Below are positions 35,008-43,152 of a stretch of 53,049 nucleotides of DNA, piece after piece. The position numbers and the translations under genes are program-made. Below the pieces are notes generated by a model. It was not told the origin of the DNA and ran no database searches. It saw only the letters and a program-made list of their open reading frames with translations. This stretch comes from an uncultured Armatimonadota bacterium (GTDB taxonomy: Bacteria; Armatimonadota; Fimbriimonadia; Fimbriimonadales; Fimbriimonadaceae): NCBI GenBank assembly GCA_903899015.1, contig CAIUHP010000014.1:1-53049 (forward strand), written 5' to 3'. The first letter of the stretch is position 1. The number at the start of each line of letters is the position of its first letter.

Positions 35008-35768
35008 GCCTCCTTAAACTCGACGCAGCGACGATTAAGTTTGGTGGCTTGGTTGCCGTCAATGCGGTTTCGTTTGAGCTGAACAAGGGTGACCTGTTTG
35101 GACTCATTGGACCGAATGGTGCGGGAAAGACAACGACGTTTAACATTGTGACGGGCGTGTATAAACCAACGTCAGGAACAATCACCTTCAAAGGTCGAAG
35201 TATTGGAGGCACTCCTTCTAACAAGATCGCGTCGCTCGGAATCGCTCGTACGTTCCAGAACATTCGACTCTTCAAAGCCCTTTCGGTGCTGGAGAACGTC
35301 GTTGTCGGTGGTTATCTTCGACACAACACGGGCCTCATGAGCGCGCTCGCATACTTACCTCCTTCGATTAACGAAACCAATCGATTAAAAGCCGAAGCGA
35401 TGGAGCTTTTGAAGGTAGTTAATTTGGCTCACGTGGCAGACGTGCGTAGCGCAGATCTTTCATACGGCATGCAACGCCGGTTGGAAATCGCTCGTGCCAT
35501 GGCGACTCAGCCCGAGTTGCTGCTGCTTGACGAGCCAGCCGCCGGTATGAATCCGCTCGAAAAGGAAGAACTTCTGGTGATGGTCAAGAAGATCCGGGAC
35601 GAACACGGCATGACCGTTTTGCTCATTGAGCACGACATGCGGTTCGTGATGAACCTGTGTGAGAAGATCGTCGTTCTGGACCATGGCGAAGAAATCGCGT
35701 CTGGTCCACCAAGCGCCATTCGGAACGATCCGAAAGTCATCGCCGCGTATCTCGGCGAAGCCGTTTAG
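35004..35768 (+). CDS. livG: LivG-type ABC ATPase
   Basis: ATP-binding subunit, 254 residues. Walker A GPNGAGKTTT, Q-loop region ARTFQNIRLFK, signature SYGMQRRLEIARAMA, Walker B LLLLDEPAAGMN, and the LivG/BCA ATPase C-terminus VLDHGEEIASGPPSAIRNDPKVIAAYLGE. The partner ATPase livF normally comes next but is absent; a terminator and a repeat region follow instead. Confidence 0.95.
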   Translation: MSLLKLDAATIKFGGLVAVNAVSFELNKGDLFGLIGPNGAGKTTTFNIVTGVYKPTSGTITFKGRSIGGTPSNKIASLGIARTFQNIRLFKALSVLENVVVGGYLRHNTGLMSALAYLPPSINETNRLKAEAMELLKVVNLAHVADVRSADLSYGMQRRLEIARAMATQPELLLLDEPAAGMNPLEKEELLVMVKKIRDEHGMTVLLIEHDMRFVMNLCEKIVVLDHGEEIASGPPSAIRNDPKVIAAYLGEAV

Positions 35769-35778
35769 GGCCGTGAGT

Positions 35779-35820
35779 CGAAGGGAGCAGGTTTTTCGGA
35801 ACCTGCTCCCTTTCGTTTTT
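35779..35820 (+). terminator. Intrinsic terminator of the liv operon
   Basis: AAGGGAGCAGGTT (35781-35793), loop TTTCGG, AACCTGCTCCCTT (35800-35812), then TCGTTTTT. Thirteen perfect pairs. Confidence 0.9.
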
Positions 35821-35837
35821 GTCCAATCAAATCGGGT

Positions 35838-36045
35838 CGATGGTCACCTCCTTCCATCCACCAGAGCCCCTGTAGACGGAGGTGGTTCGTGCCTCCGCAT
35901 ACCCATTCGCAAACGATTACCTCCCGGAATTCAACGACGAAATTCGTCTTGAATTCCGGGTTTTGTGATGCCTACGGGGCTGCTCGGAGGCACGAACCAC
36001 CTCCGGCTACAGGGGCTACTTTTAACGGGGGAAGGAGGCCATCGG
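35838..36045. repeat. Composite palindromic repeat, left copy
   Basis: About 200 bp, nested palindrome. Outer arms are GATGG-CACCTCCTTCC and GGAAGGAGGCCATC. Next come AGCCCCTGTAG and CTACAGGGGCT, then REP-like hairpins at 35877-35897 (CGGAGG, loop TGGTTCGTG, CCTCCG) and its reverse at 35985-36005. The centre is a 12-pair hairpin, CCCGGAATTCAA (35923-35934) with TTGAATTCCGGG (35949-35960), extended by an inner six-pair helix. A near-identical unit lies beyond the transposase gene. A third, partial unit (36061-36128) ends in CGGAGGCACG, half a REP, just before the transposase gene. Confidence 0.85.
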
Positions 36046-36183
36046 CATAGGATCTACACGGAAATCAACGACCAAATTCGGGTTGATATCCGGGTTTTGT
36101 GGCACCTACCGGTCTGCTCGGAGGCACGGCTACGACATTGACATGAACCTTGTCGTGACGTTTTCGTATGTTAATATTCTCAT

Positions 36184-36681
36184 GTGGACCGTCCCCGCGC
36201 ACGTAAACATCGACTCTCACGCGAAGACTATGTTGGTCAAGTTAGGGTCGCGTTCACATGTTGCGTCGATGAGCGACGAAAGCTGTTTGTGGAACGCGAT
36301 ATCGTAAATGAATTCGTTGAAATACTTAAGGTTCAATGCCACCGCCACGAGTTGATCATTCCAATCTACTGCTTTATGCCGGACCATCTGCATGTGATTA
36401 CGGTTGGCCGATCGTATCGGTCTGATGCAAAGAGCGCGTTCGACGGATTCAAAAAGAAGAGCGGTGAGTTGCTTTGCGCCAAGAATTTGTCCGAATCAAT
36501 GCAGTTCAGCTATCACGATCATGTTATTCGCGCTTCGCATGATTGGCGAAACCAGGTCTTCTACATACTGCAAAACCCTAAAAGGGCTGGATTAGTAAAT
36601 GACGTTTGGGATTATCCATATACGGGCTCCATCGGATGCGATCTAAAAGAGATGGTGCTTGATACCGCATGGTGGGGTTAG
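36184..36681 (+). CDS. REP-associated tyrosine transposase (RAYT, Y1 family)
   Basis: 165 residues starting with GTG. The HUH motif is in IYCFMPDHLHVITVG, and the catalytic tyrosine region reads SYHDHVIRASHDWRNQVFYILQNPKRAGLV, as in RAYT proteins. It cuts and rejoins single-stranded DNA at folded REP hairpins. The flanking composite repeats carry such hairpins on both sides. The GTG choice rests on the family N-terminus; an out-of-frame ATG lies two bases upstream. The gene appears intact. Confidence 0.9.
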   Translation: MDRPRARKHRLSREDYVGQVRVAFTCCVDERRKLFVERDIVNEFVEILKVQCHRHELIIPIYCFMPDHLHVITVGRSYRSDAKSAFDGFKKKSGELLCAKNLSESMQFSYHDHVIRASHDWRNQVFYILQNPKRAGLVNDVWDYPYTGSIGCDLKEMVLDTAWWG

Positions 36682-36723
36682 GTTCAGGCAAAAATCCCGA
36701 AACAATGCCGTCGTGACCTTATG

Positions 36724-36930
36724 TATGGCCACCTCCTTTCTACCACCAGAGCTCCTGTTGCCGGAGGTGGTTCGTGCCTCCGCATACCCATTCGCGAGCG
36801 TTTACACCTCGGAAGTCAACGACCCAATTCGTGTTGAATTCCGGGTTTTGTGATGCCTGCGGGGCTGCTCGGAGGCACGAACCACCTCCGGTTACAGGGG
36901 CTTCTTTTAACGGGGGAAGGAGGCCATCGG
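36724..36930. repeat. Composite palindromic repeat, right copy
   Basis: Matches the left copy block by block: CACCTCC arm, REP hairpin 36762-36782, a diverged centre in which the 12-pair hairpin is broken (CTCGGAAGTCAA against TTGAATTCCGGG), reverse REP 36870-36890, then GGGGGAAGGAGGCCATCGG. The intact 12-pair centre of the left copy and the decayed one here suggest different ages. Confidence 0.85.
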
Positions 36931-36944
36931 CAAAGGCTCGACGG

Positions 36945-37055
36945 TCATGGTTGAATTCCGAGGCTCATGATGCCTACGAATTTGTTCGGAGGCACGAACC
37001 ACCTCCGGCTACAGGGGCTTTTTTGAACGGGGAAAGGAGGCCATCGGCAAAGGTT
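36945..37055. repeat. Partial third copy of the composite repeat
   Basis: Only the right half is present: reverse REP hairpin 36987-37007 (CGGAGG, loop CACGAACCA, CCTCCG), then CTACAGGGGCTT and GGAAAGGAGGCCATCGGCAAAGG. It ends about 55 bp before the pdhB stop. No gene is present in 36682-37110. Confidence 0.8.
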
Positions 37056-37110
37056 CGACGGGCATGGTTGAATACCGAGGCTGATGATGACTACGAATTA
37101 TCCGCGGCCC

Positions 37111-38124
37111 TCAGAATTTGACGGATTTGAGGGCAGCGTTTACGAGTTTCTCGACTGAGGGGAGGACGTGGAGTTCCAAGGGTTTGGCCCAAGGCACGGG
37201 GGTGTCGAGACGGGTGATGCGCATGGGAGGGGCGTCGAGGTATTCGAAGGCTTTCTCCGACACTCGAGCGACGATTTCTCCCGCGAATCCACATGTCATT
37301 GGGGCTTCGTTTACGACGATGAGTCGGCTTGTTTTGGCGATAGAGGTAAAGATGGTGTCTTCATCTAGTGGGACAAGCGTGCGAATATCGATAACTTCCG
37401 CTCTGACTCCGAGTTTCTCCAACTCGACGGCAGCTTGAAGGCAGTGGTAAACGTTTTGGCCGTAACTCACGAATGTGATGTCACTTCCCTCTCGTCGGAT
37501 AACGGCTTTACCAAGAGGAATCGCATAGTCTTCCTCGGGAAGGAATTCCATGATCTCACGCTTTCGGTACAACTCCTTGATCTCGAAGAAGATACACGGA
37601 TTCCCATCGCGCAAAGCAGCTTTGAGAAGGCCTTTGGCATCGTACGGGGTGCTCGGGCAGATGACTCGAAGACCGGGTGCGTTGCAGAACCATGCTTCAT
37701 TCATCTGACTGTGGTAGAGCGCACCACCACCATAGGCTCCGGCAGGACCTCGTACTACGATGGGCATGTTGACTTCGCCAGCGGTTCGGTAGTGGTAGGT
37801 CGCCATCATATTGACGATCTGGTCGAAACCACATGAAATGAAGTCGATAAACTGCATTTCGGCCATCACGGTTTTGCCGGCGAGGGCCATGCCAACCGCT
37901 GAACCCACGATGCAGGCTTCAGAGATCGGCATATCCACGACGCGCGCGTTTCCGTATTGAGCCTGGAGTCCTTCGGTTACGCCGAACGCGCCACCAAGGA
38001 TTCCAATATCTTCTCCCTGACAAATGAGGTCAGGGTTGCTTGCCATCTCTTCGAAAAGGGCTTCTTTCAGGGCGGTGACGTAATTCTTTTTCACCAGCAC
38101 ATTTGGATCGGCTACTGCGCTCAT
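37111..38124 (-). CDS. pdhB: 2-oxoacid dehydrogenase E1 component, beta subunit
   Basis: Forms with the alpha subunit the thiamine-diphosphate E1 of pyruvate or a related 2-oxoacid dehydrogenase. It starts MSAVADPNVLVKKNYVTALKEAL. Family stretches include CQGEDIGILGGAFGVTEGL, FIDFISCGFDQIVNMMATYHYRT and the C-terminal VVNEAPMTCGFAGEIVARV. I use the ATG at 38124, whose ATGA overlaps the alpha stop, rather than the longer frame inside alpha. Neither E2 nor E3 is adjacent. Confidence 0.92.
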   Translation of the reverse strand: MSAVADPNVLVKKNYVTALKEALFEEMASNPDLICQGEDIGILGGAFGVTEGLQAQYGNARVVDMPISEACIVGSAVGMALAGKTVMAEMQFIDFISCGFDQIVNMMATYHYRTAGEVNMPIVVRGPAGAYGGGALYHSQMNEAWFCNAPGLRVICPSTPYDAKGLLKAALRDGNPCIFFEIKELYRKREIMEFLPEEDYAIPLGKAVIRREGSDITFVSYGQNVYHCLQAAVELEKLGVRAEVIDIRTLVPLDEDTIFTSIAKTSRLIVVNEAPMTCGFAGEIVARVSEKAFEYLDAPPMRITRLDTPVPWAKPLELHVLPSVEKLVNAALKSVKF

Positions 38125-39269
38125 TGGGGCTCCCGGAATACCCATTTGGCACCTTCTTCAGCAGCGGGGAGCGGCGATTTCAAAGCGAAATCAATTCCTT
38201 TGCTGAGATAGGCAACCACTTCGGGTGGAAAATCTTCGTTCTTAGCTTCGGTGGCGTTCTTTCCATCGGCTCGATGCTTCTCGGCTTCTTCTGCACTGAG
38301 GTAGCCCAGCGCAACGAGGTTATTGCGACAGATGGAAATGGGGTCACGGGTACGGCCCGCCTCAATCTCTTCCTTGGGTCGATATCGATTAGCGCGATCA
38401 TCGTCGTGATCGCCATGGCCATAGGCTCGGAACGTCTTGCATTCGACGATACTTGGCCCTTTACCAGCGCGTGCATATTCGACTGCGGTCATGACTTTAT
38501 CGTAAACGTCGAACACGTCTTGACCGTCGGCCACAAGTCCTGGAATGCCAAAGCCTTTTGCACGATCCGCAACGTCGTTTGTCGGACACTCAAGGTCAAC
38601 GGGTGTTCCATAAGCCCACTGGTTGTTCTCGATGACAGTAACTACGGGCAGTTTGTGAACTGCGGCGTAGTTGATCGCTTCGTGGAAAATTCCTTGGGCG
38701 GTAGATCCCTCACCGTTAAAGGTGATGCAAACAGCGTCGCCACCATTTAATCGATCTGCATAAACCACACCTGCCGCTACCGGGATCGTGCCAGCGAGCA
38801 TCGATGTTGAGTGGATGATGTGCTTCGATTTGCTACCGATGTGAGACCAGTTGTCACGAGCACGGCCAGGTGAATCGACGCGACCCCACACTTGAGAACA
38901 CACTTGCTCAATGCTCATTCCCATTCGTTCAGGATTTTCCCAATCGAACTTGATGTCCTTCAGAAAGAAAGCAGGCATATCGCGATGGATAGGTGAAATC
39001 CAGTCGTTTGGTTTTAAGCCAAACAAGGATCCAACCAGAATCGCTTCTTGATTGTGGGAAGAATAAAGGGTTCCGGTGAGGTGCCCCAGTCGCTTCTCCT
39101 TGATGAGACGCACGTCAAAATATCGAGCGAGATAGAGTTGTCTGAATAATTCCAGACAATCATCCTTCGTTAGAAGATCACGTGGTCTCAATTGGGGGAC
39201 ATCCGAGGTTACCGTTGCCTTGTTAGCTGTTACCGTGCCAGAATTGCGGCTCAAAAATGAATTCTCCAA
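38121..39269 (-). CDS. pdhA: 2-oxoacid dehydrogenase E1 component, alpha subunit
   Basis: 382 residues. The thiamine-diphosphate motif starts GEGSTAQGIFHEAINYAAV and ends IENNQWAYGTP, with Glu where many E1 proteins have Asp (GDG). GSKSKHIIHSTSMLAGTIPVAAGVVYA is the substrate-channel region, and the phosphorylation-loop-like YGHGDHDDDRANRYR is present. The start is TTG, and about 35 extra N-terminal residues precede the usual domain. Pyruvate versus branched-chain oxoacid specificity cannot be settled from sequence alone. Confidence 0.92.
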   Translation of the reverse strand: MENSFLSRNSGTVTANKATVTSDVPQLRPRDLLTKDDCLELFRQLYLARYFDVRLIKEKRLGHLTGTLYSSHNQEAILVGSLFGLKPNDWISPIHRDMPAFFLKDIKFDWENPERMGMSIEQVCSQVWGRVDSPGRARDNWSHIGSKSKHIIHSTSMLAGTIPVAAGVVYADRLNGGDAVCITFNGEGSTAQGIFHEAINYAAVHKLPVVTVIENNQWAYGTPVDLECPTNDVADRAKGFGIPGLVADGQDVFDVYDKVMTAVEYARAGKGPSIVECKTFRAYGHGDHDDDRANRYRPKEEIEAGRTRDPISICRNNLVALGYLSAEEAEKHRADGKNATEAKNEDFPPEVVAYLSKGIDFALKSPLPAAEEGAKWVFREPQ

Positions 39270-39472
39270 ACTGGATTAATTGGTAAAGATTACCCGACGC
39301 AGAACGTCCCAACTGGCCCAAAGCGGTCGTTACAAGCCACCAATTTTAGACTCTTTTAAGATCACTGCCTCGAGTTTCAATACAGATGATCTACGTCGTG
39401 TAAAGATGAAAAGTTGTGTTCGGAGGATTGGATGCGCGAGGCATACGCCTAATCGTCCCCAATAATCTTTAG

Positions 39473-39578
39473 CCGGAGAAGGATTGTGCTCCGGATTTAC
39501 TGGCAGAGGCTGAGGTCGATCTACAATGCCCAAACCCACCAAAAGTAAAACCGGGGATGGGTGCAACCGATCCCCGGT
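39473..39578. repeat. REP-like hairpins between pdhA and the LolA-Trx gene
   Basis: Hairpin 39473-39494 is CCGGAG, loop AAGGATTGTG, CTCCGG, another stem version of the family. A larger variant at 39550-39578 pairs ACCGGGGA with TCCCCGGT around a 13-base loop containing GGTGCAACC. Nothing else is apparent in 39270-39620 apart from these and a stem at 39589-39613. Confidence 0.75.
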
Positions 39579-39588
39579 CTACAGAATT

Positions 39589-39613
39589 CTGGAATGGGTT
39601 ACACCCCATCCCA
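39589..39613 (-). terminator. Stem after the LolA-Trx gene
   Basis: CTGG-ATGGG pairs with CCCATCCCAG around TTACACC, about ten pairs with one mismatch, just beyond the stop of the minus-strand gene at 39621. No T-run is present. Confidence 0.4.
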
Positions 39614-39620
39614 GACCAAA

Positions 39621-40619
39621 TTAGCCGCCCGTTGAGCTTCGGAGGAAGCTGAAGAAGCTGGCTGGATCGCCGTAACCAACGGTCTGGTTGAGGACGGTGC
39701 CGTCCTTATCCAGAATGTCTTGAGTTGGCATCGCAGTGATGTTGTAGGCTTCTGCGACGGACTTTTGATCGTCAACATCAATTCGGCAGAAGACGAGTTT
39801 GCTTCCGAATTTCTTGAACTCTTCAGTTCCGAAGCAGTCGTGCTCTAGCTTCTTGCATGGACCGCACCATGTGGCGTAGAAGTCAACAAAGATCTTCTTG
39901 CCAGTGGCAGCGGCAATCTTCTTTGCCTGATCGAGATCGTAATACCACTTGGTGGCGTTCATCTCTTCGAGGGTCATTTCCTTGGCATCAGCTGGAGGCG
40001 TAAAGACAAATGCGTCTTTGCTGACGTCGCCGTTCAAAGTCAGGGACTTGGTGTCAATGACCATGGACATGCTGCGGCTTGGGTCCTTCTTATCAAGTTC
40101 AATCTGAGCCTTACGAGCAACTTTATCTTCTGGGTTCAGAAGGTAGGTCACTACTTTGCGGTCTTGCGCATCGTAGGCAGCTTCGACAGCGTTAAGCATG
40201 CCGCCCTTCACGGACTTGGTTCCGAGATCCTTGCTTCGATACGGCTTATAAGCATTGGCATCGAAGAATCCTGCCCAGAGATGCAGTTCCTCGGGAGCAA
40301 AGATTTGCTTTACGTCCGCCGCAGTTTGAGGCTTTTTGAAATAGGTCTTCTCTAGCTTGTCGAAGGTAGTGATGTCCTTACCATCGGCAACCACGATTTG
40401 AGTGGGAGTTTCAACGCGAACGAGGTTTGGCTTCTTCAGAGTGACTGAGTATTCTTCAGCTCCTCCGGCGTGAATGGTTTGGAACGTGTAGTCCGATTGA
40501 ACGGACTTAGCGTCATTGATTGCTTTTCCAAAGCTGGTTAATAGCGTGCTCGTGCTAACTTGAGCGAGAGCAACGGCAACGAGAGCGGTTCCGGCAAGAA
40601 ACAGGATGGGTTTGCGCAA
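39621..40619 (-). CDS. Exported LolA-like domain fused to thioredoxin
   Basis: 332 residues. A signal peptide (ILFLAGTALVAVALAQ) precedes a LolA/LolB-like beta domain of about 180 residues: YTFQTIHAGGAEEYSVTLKKPNLVRVETP, then VTYLLNPEDKVARKAQIELD. From about 215 on comes a thioredoxin domain with FVDFYATWCGPCKKLE and a cis-proline in ITAMPTQDI. The Trx end is complete, so this is a true two-domain protein. It may move reducing power in the periplasm or act on a lipid-binding partner; that is inference. It is divergent from the GT gene. Confidence 0.85.
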   Translation of the reverse strand: MRKPILFLAGTALVAVALAQVSTSTLLTSFGKAINDAKSVQSDYTFQTIHAGGAEEYSVTLKKPNLVRVETPTQIVVADGKDITTFDKLEKTYFKKPQTAADVKQIFAPEELHLWAGFFDANAYKPYRSKDLGTKSVKGGMLNAVEAAYDAQDRKVVTYLLNPEDKVARKAQIELDKKDPSRSMSMVIDTKSLTLNGDVSKDAFVFTPPADAKEMTLEEMNATKWYYDLDQAKKIAAATGKKIFVDFYATWCGPCKKLEHDCFGTEEFKKFGSKLVFCRIDVDDQKSVAEAYNITAMPTQDILDKDGTVLNQTVGYGDPASFFSFLRSSTGG

Positions 40620-40828
40620 TTCGAATCTCCTATAATTTCCGATTTACTGACCGTATTTTAACGGAGAAAGTTGGAAATCAAGATGAATATCTCTTGCGTT
40701 TTGCGCCTGAGCTTCAATTTACTTCGGACTCGGAACTTGATTTGCATCCTTGGTGTTTCGACAAGTGCATGTTGAGAAGTCCAAGGAATCAAGAATCGAA
40801 CTCTAGCTTGGTGGTAAGGTAGCCGCAA

Positions 40829-42250
40829 ATGTCGCGTAACGTGACGCTCGGAATTTTAATCGCGCTGATTGTTGCGCACATCGCTATCGCCGCTACTTTT
40901 GCTTCGATGACACCTTATTGTCAGTCAGGAGTATTGCTTGGGCTGGGGCAACCTCAGAAGGTTCTCGATATCGGCGCGCCTGACGAGCGCCAACATGTGA
41001 ACTACGTGATTCACCTCCTTGAGGGCAAGGGCTTCCCAGTTTTCTCCCCAACCGATCCGCACCTTGATGAAACCTATCAAAGCCACCAACCGCCGATTTT
41101 CTATCTGCTAGGAGCGGCATGGTCCAAGGCACTGGGAGTTTCTGACCTTACGAAGAAGGACGATGGATTGAAGCTTCGGGCTCTCAATGTTGTCTTGGGG
41201 GCAGGAACCGTTGCGGGCGTTTTCTTCCTTGCGTTCTGGGGTTTCCGAAAGCCTGAGGTGGCACTTACGGCAGCGGCTTTCACGGCATTTCTTCCGATGT
41301 TCACGGCTCTGGCCGGTGCCGTTAGCAACGACCCGCTTTTGATTTTGCTTTGCACTTGGGTTTTAGCCATTACGGCTCTTTGCTTGAAAGACGGTTGGAC
41401 TTGGAAGCGCGTCGCCGTAATCGGCATCCTAACTGGTTTAGCGTTCCTAACAAAAACAACTGCTCTCGCACTGGTACCTGTTCTGCTTGGTGCGGGCTTA
41501 CTTGCTAAAAAAATGCCTGCGAACCCTGATGGTACTCATCAAGCACTGCCCTTCCCCTCAATGGCTATGATCGGCGCGGCAGCCGTCATCGCTTGTGGAA
41601 TGGCGGGACCTTGGTGGGCGCGTAACCAGAGCCTGTACCATGATCCTTTTGCGATTAAGGCATTCAACGATGCCTTCAAAGGTTCAGCCCAAAAAGCTCA
41701 GATCGTAGCTGGAATTGAAGCAACTGATCCGGGTGGTTCCAGCGAGATGACTTACTGGAAGGACTGGGTGGGTTGGTGGACCGCTCGCTCGTTCTTCGGG
41801 GTTTTTGGCTACATGGACATTTGGATGAATGAACGTGGCACGTCGTTTACGGGTGTGTCATCCAAAGGCGCGGCCCCGAACACTCTTTACCGACTATTGT
41901 TGGCTGGAACGGCACTTTGTTTCCTTGGGTGGGTTCTAGCCCTTAGCAAGCCAGACTGGTCAGAAGGCAAAGCGGTCCAAATTGTGAATACGGCTTTCTT
42001 TGTTGTGGTCTTAGCTTTGTTCATCCGTTTCAACATGCAGTATTTCCAGGCCCAAGCTCGGTACCTGTTCCCTGCGATGGGTCCGATTGCATGCGGTTTC
42101 GGGGTTGGGCTCCACCAGTTACTGAGTAAGCGTAGCCAGTTTGCATTGCCAGCGCTTGCGATTATCCTGTTGGGAGTGAATGTGATGGCGCTTTCTAAGT
42201 TGCCTGATGAATTTGCGAAACGAATTGAAGCGGCAAGCCAAATGCCTTAG
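40829..42250 (+). CDS. GT-C fold membrane glycosyltransferase-like protein
   Basis: 473 residues with about eleven hydrophobic segments. The first extracytoplasmic loop has IGAPDERQHVNYVIHLLEGKGFPVF with the acidic DE pair of GT-C enzymes, and SHQPPIFYLLGAAW follows, resembling DUF2142/PMT-type proteins that transfer sugars from polyprenyl phosphates. Acceptor and donor are unknown. A perfect stem (TTAGCCCGT with ACGGGCTAA, 42247-42270) embraces the stop codon. Confidence 0.8.
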   Translation: MSRNVTLGILIALIVAHIAIAATFASMTPYCQSGVLLGLGQPQKVLDIGAPDERQHVNYVIHLLEGKGFPVFSPTDPHLDETYQSHQPPIFYLLGAAWSKALGVSDLTKKDDGLKLRALNVVLGAGTVAGVFFLAFWGFRKPEVALTAAAFTAFLPMFTALAGAVSNDPLLILLCTWVLAITALCLKDGWTWKRVAVIGILTGLAFLTKTTALALVPVLLGAGLLAKKMPANPDGTHQALPFPSMAMIGAAAVIACGMAGPWWARNQSLYHDPFAIKAFNDAFKGSAQKAQIVAGIEATDPGGSSEMTYWKDWVGWWTARSFFGVFGYMDIWMNERGTSFTGVSSKGAAPNTLYRLLLAGTALCFLGWVLALSKPDWSEGKAVQIVNTAFFVVVLALFIRFNMQYFQAQARYLFPAMGPIACGFGVGLHQLLSKRSQFALPALAIILLGVNVMALSKLPDEFAKRIEAASQMP

Positions 42251-42270
42251 CCCGTATTCTTACGGGCTAA
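42247..42270 (+). terminator. Stem overlapping the GT gene stop codon
   Basis: TTAGCCCGT, loop ATTCTT, ACGGGCTAA: nine perfect pairs with no T-run. The rest of the 341-bp gap holds an orphan terminator (42518-42544) and no gene I can identify. Confidence 0.55.
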
Positions 42271-42517
42271 ACCTCAAGTCGTCGTAACCACGTTTGCAAG
42301 TTGAAGAGCACCATTCATACACTTATTAGGAGCGAGTGCTTTACCGACCCATAAGAGAGACCTTGCGGTGGAACATCTTTCTGGAAGTTGTATCTAGTTA
42401 GGCGTGAGCCAACTGATTCTGGTTCGAATGAATTCTAAGCGCGTTCCCTCGACAGGATAATTCGGTTCTGTTTACCAAGAAACCATCTGTAGAGTGAACA
42501 TTCTGAGATACGATGAC

Positions 42518-42544
42518 GGTCTGCATCAATTAGGCAGACCTTTT
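42518..42544 (+). terminator. Orphan intrinsic terminator upstream of the ECF sigma gene
   Basis: GGTCTGC (42518-42524), loop ATCAATTAG, GCAGACC (42534-42540), then TTTTG. It lies 48 bp before the sigma start and 270 bp after the last gene, so it ends either a small RNA or a leader of the sigma gene. Confidence 0.75.
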
Positions 42545-42591
42545 GCTAAGTGAGTAACGGGAGACGTTTACTTCGCGTCCAATAAATTTGA

Positions 42592-43152
42592 GTGGTGTCG
42601 GCGGTTATAGATAAGACTAAAAGCGGATCGTTTGACGAGGACCTAGTTGTTGTAGAAAGGTTTCTTGCTGGCGATAGACGCGCATTTGAAGACTTGTACT
42701 CGAAGTATTACGAGAAGGTCTTTGCCATTGCGCGCGGTGTTTTGATGGATTCGGACGAGGCCGCCGATGCGGTTCAAGAGATTTTCACCCTGGTCTATCG
42801 GCACTTGGGTCGATTTGACCGACGCTCGAGGTTCAGCACGTGGCTTTTTCGCGTCGCAGTAAATCGCAGTATTCAGGAGGCTAGACGCACCCGATACCGC
42901 TCCCGAACCGTAGAACTTACGGAAGCAACATCGAAAGCGGCTCCCGAGGAAACGGATACCACCGATCCTAAGGTTCACGCGATCATGCTGAAACTTGCGC
43001 CCGCTGATCGAGCGTTACTGGTGTTGTTCTACTGGGAAGAATTAAGTTTGCAGGATATCGCGGACAGCATTGGTTGCGGCGTCAATGCTGCAAAAACGCG
43101 ACTATATCGAGCGCGCGAAAGATTTCGTGTCTTGTATGAGGCTCAACCATGA
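42592..43152 (+). CDS. ECF-type RNA polymerase sigma factor
   Basis: Alternative sigma factor, 186 residues. Region 2 (about 22-90) has FEDLYSKYYEKVFAIARGVLMDSDEAADAVQEIFTLVYRHL and STWLFRVAVNRSIQEARR. Region 4 (about 120-178) has LAPADRALLVLFYWEELSLQDIADSIGCGVNAAKTRLYRARERFR. The start is GTG, with a second GTG adjacent. The stop overlaps the start of the next gene (ATGA), the usual sigma/anti-sigma pairing. GGAAC occurs upstream at about 42371, possibly part of an ECF-type -35. Confidence 0.93.
   Translation: MVSAVIDKTKSGSFDEDLVVVERFLAGDRRAFEDLYSKYYEKVFAIARGVLMDSDEAADAVQEIFTLVYRHLGRFDRRSRFSTWLFRVAVNRSIQEARRTRYRSRTVELTEATSKAAPEETDTTDPKVHAIMLKLAPADRALLVLFYWEELSLQDIADSIGCGVNAAKTRLYRARERFRVLYEAQP

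Noticed and set aside
36083-36307. Frame overlapping the RAYT start
   Set aside because: It is out of frame with the transposase motifs and begins in the truncated repeat.
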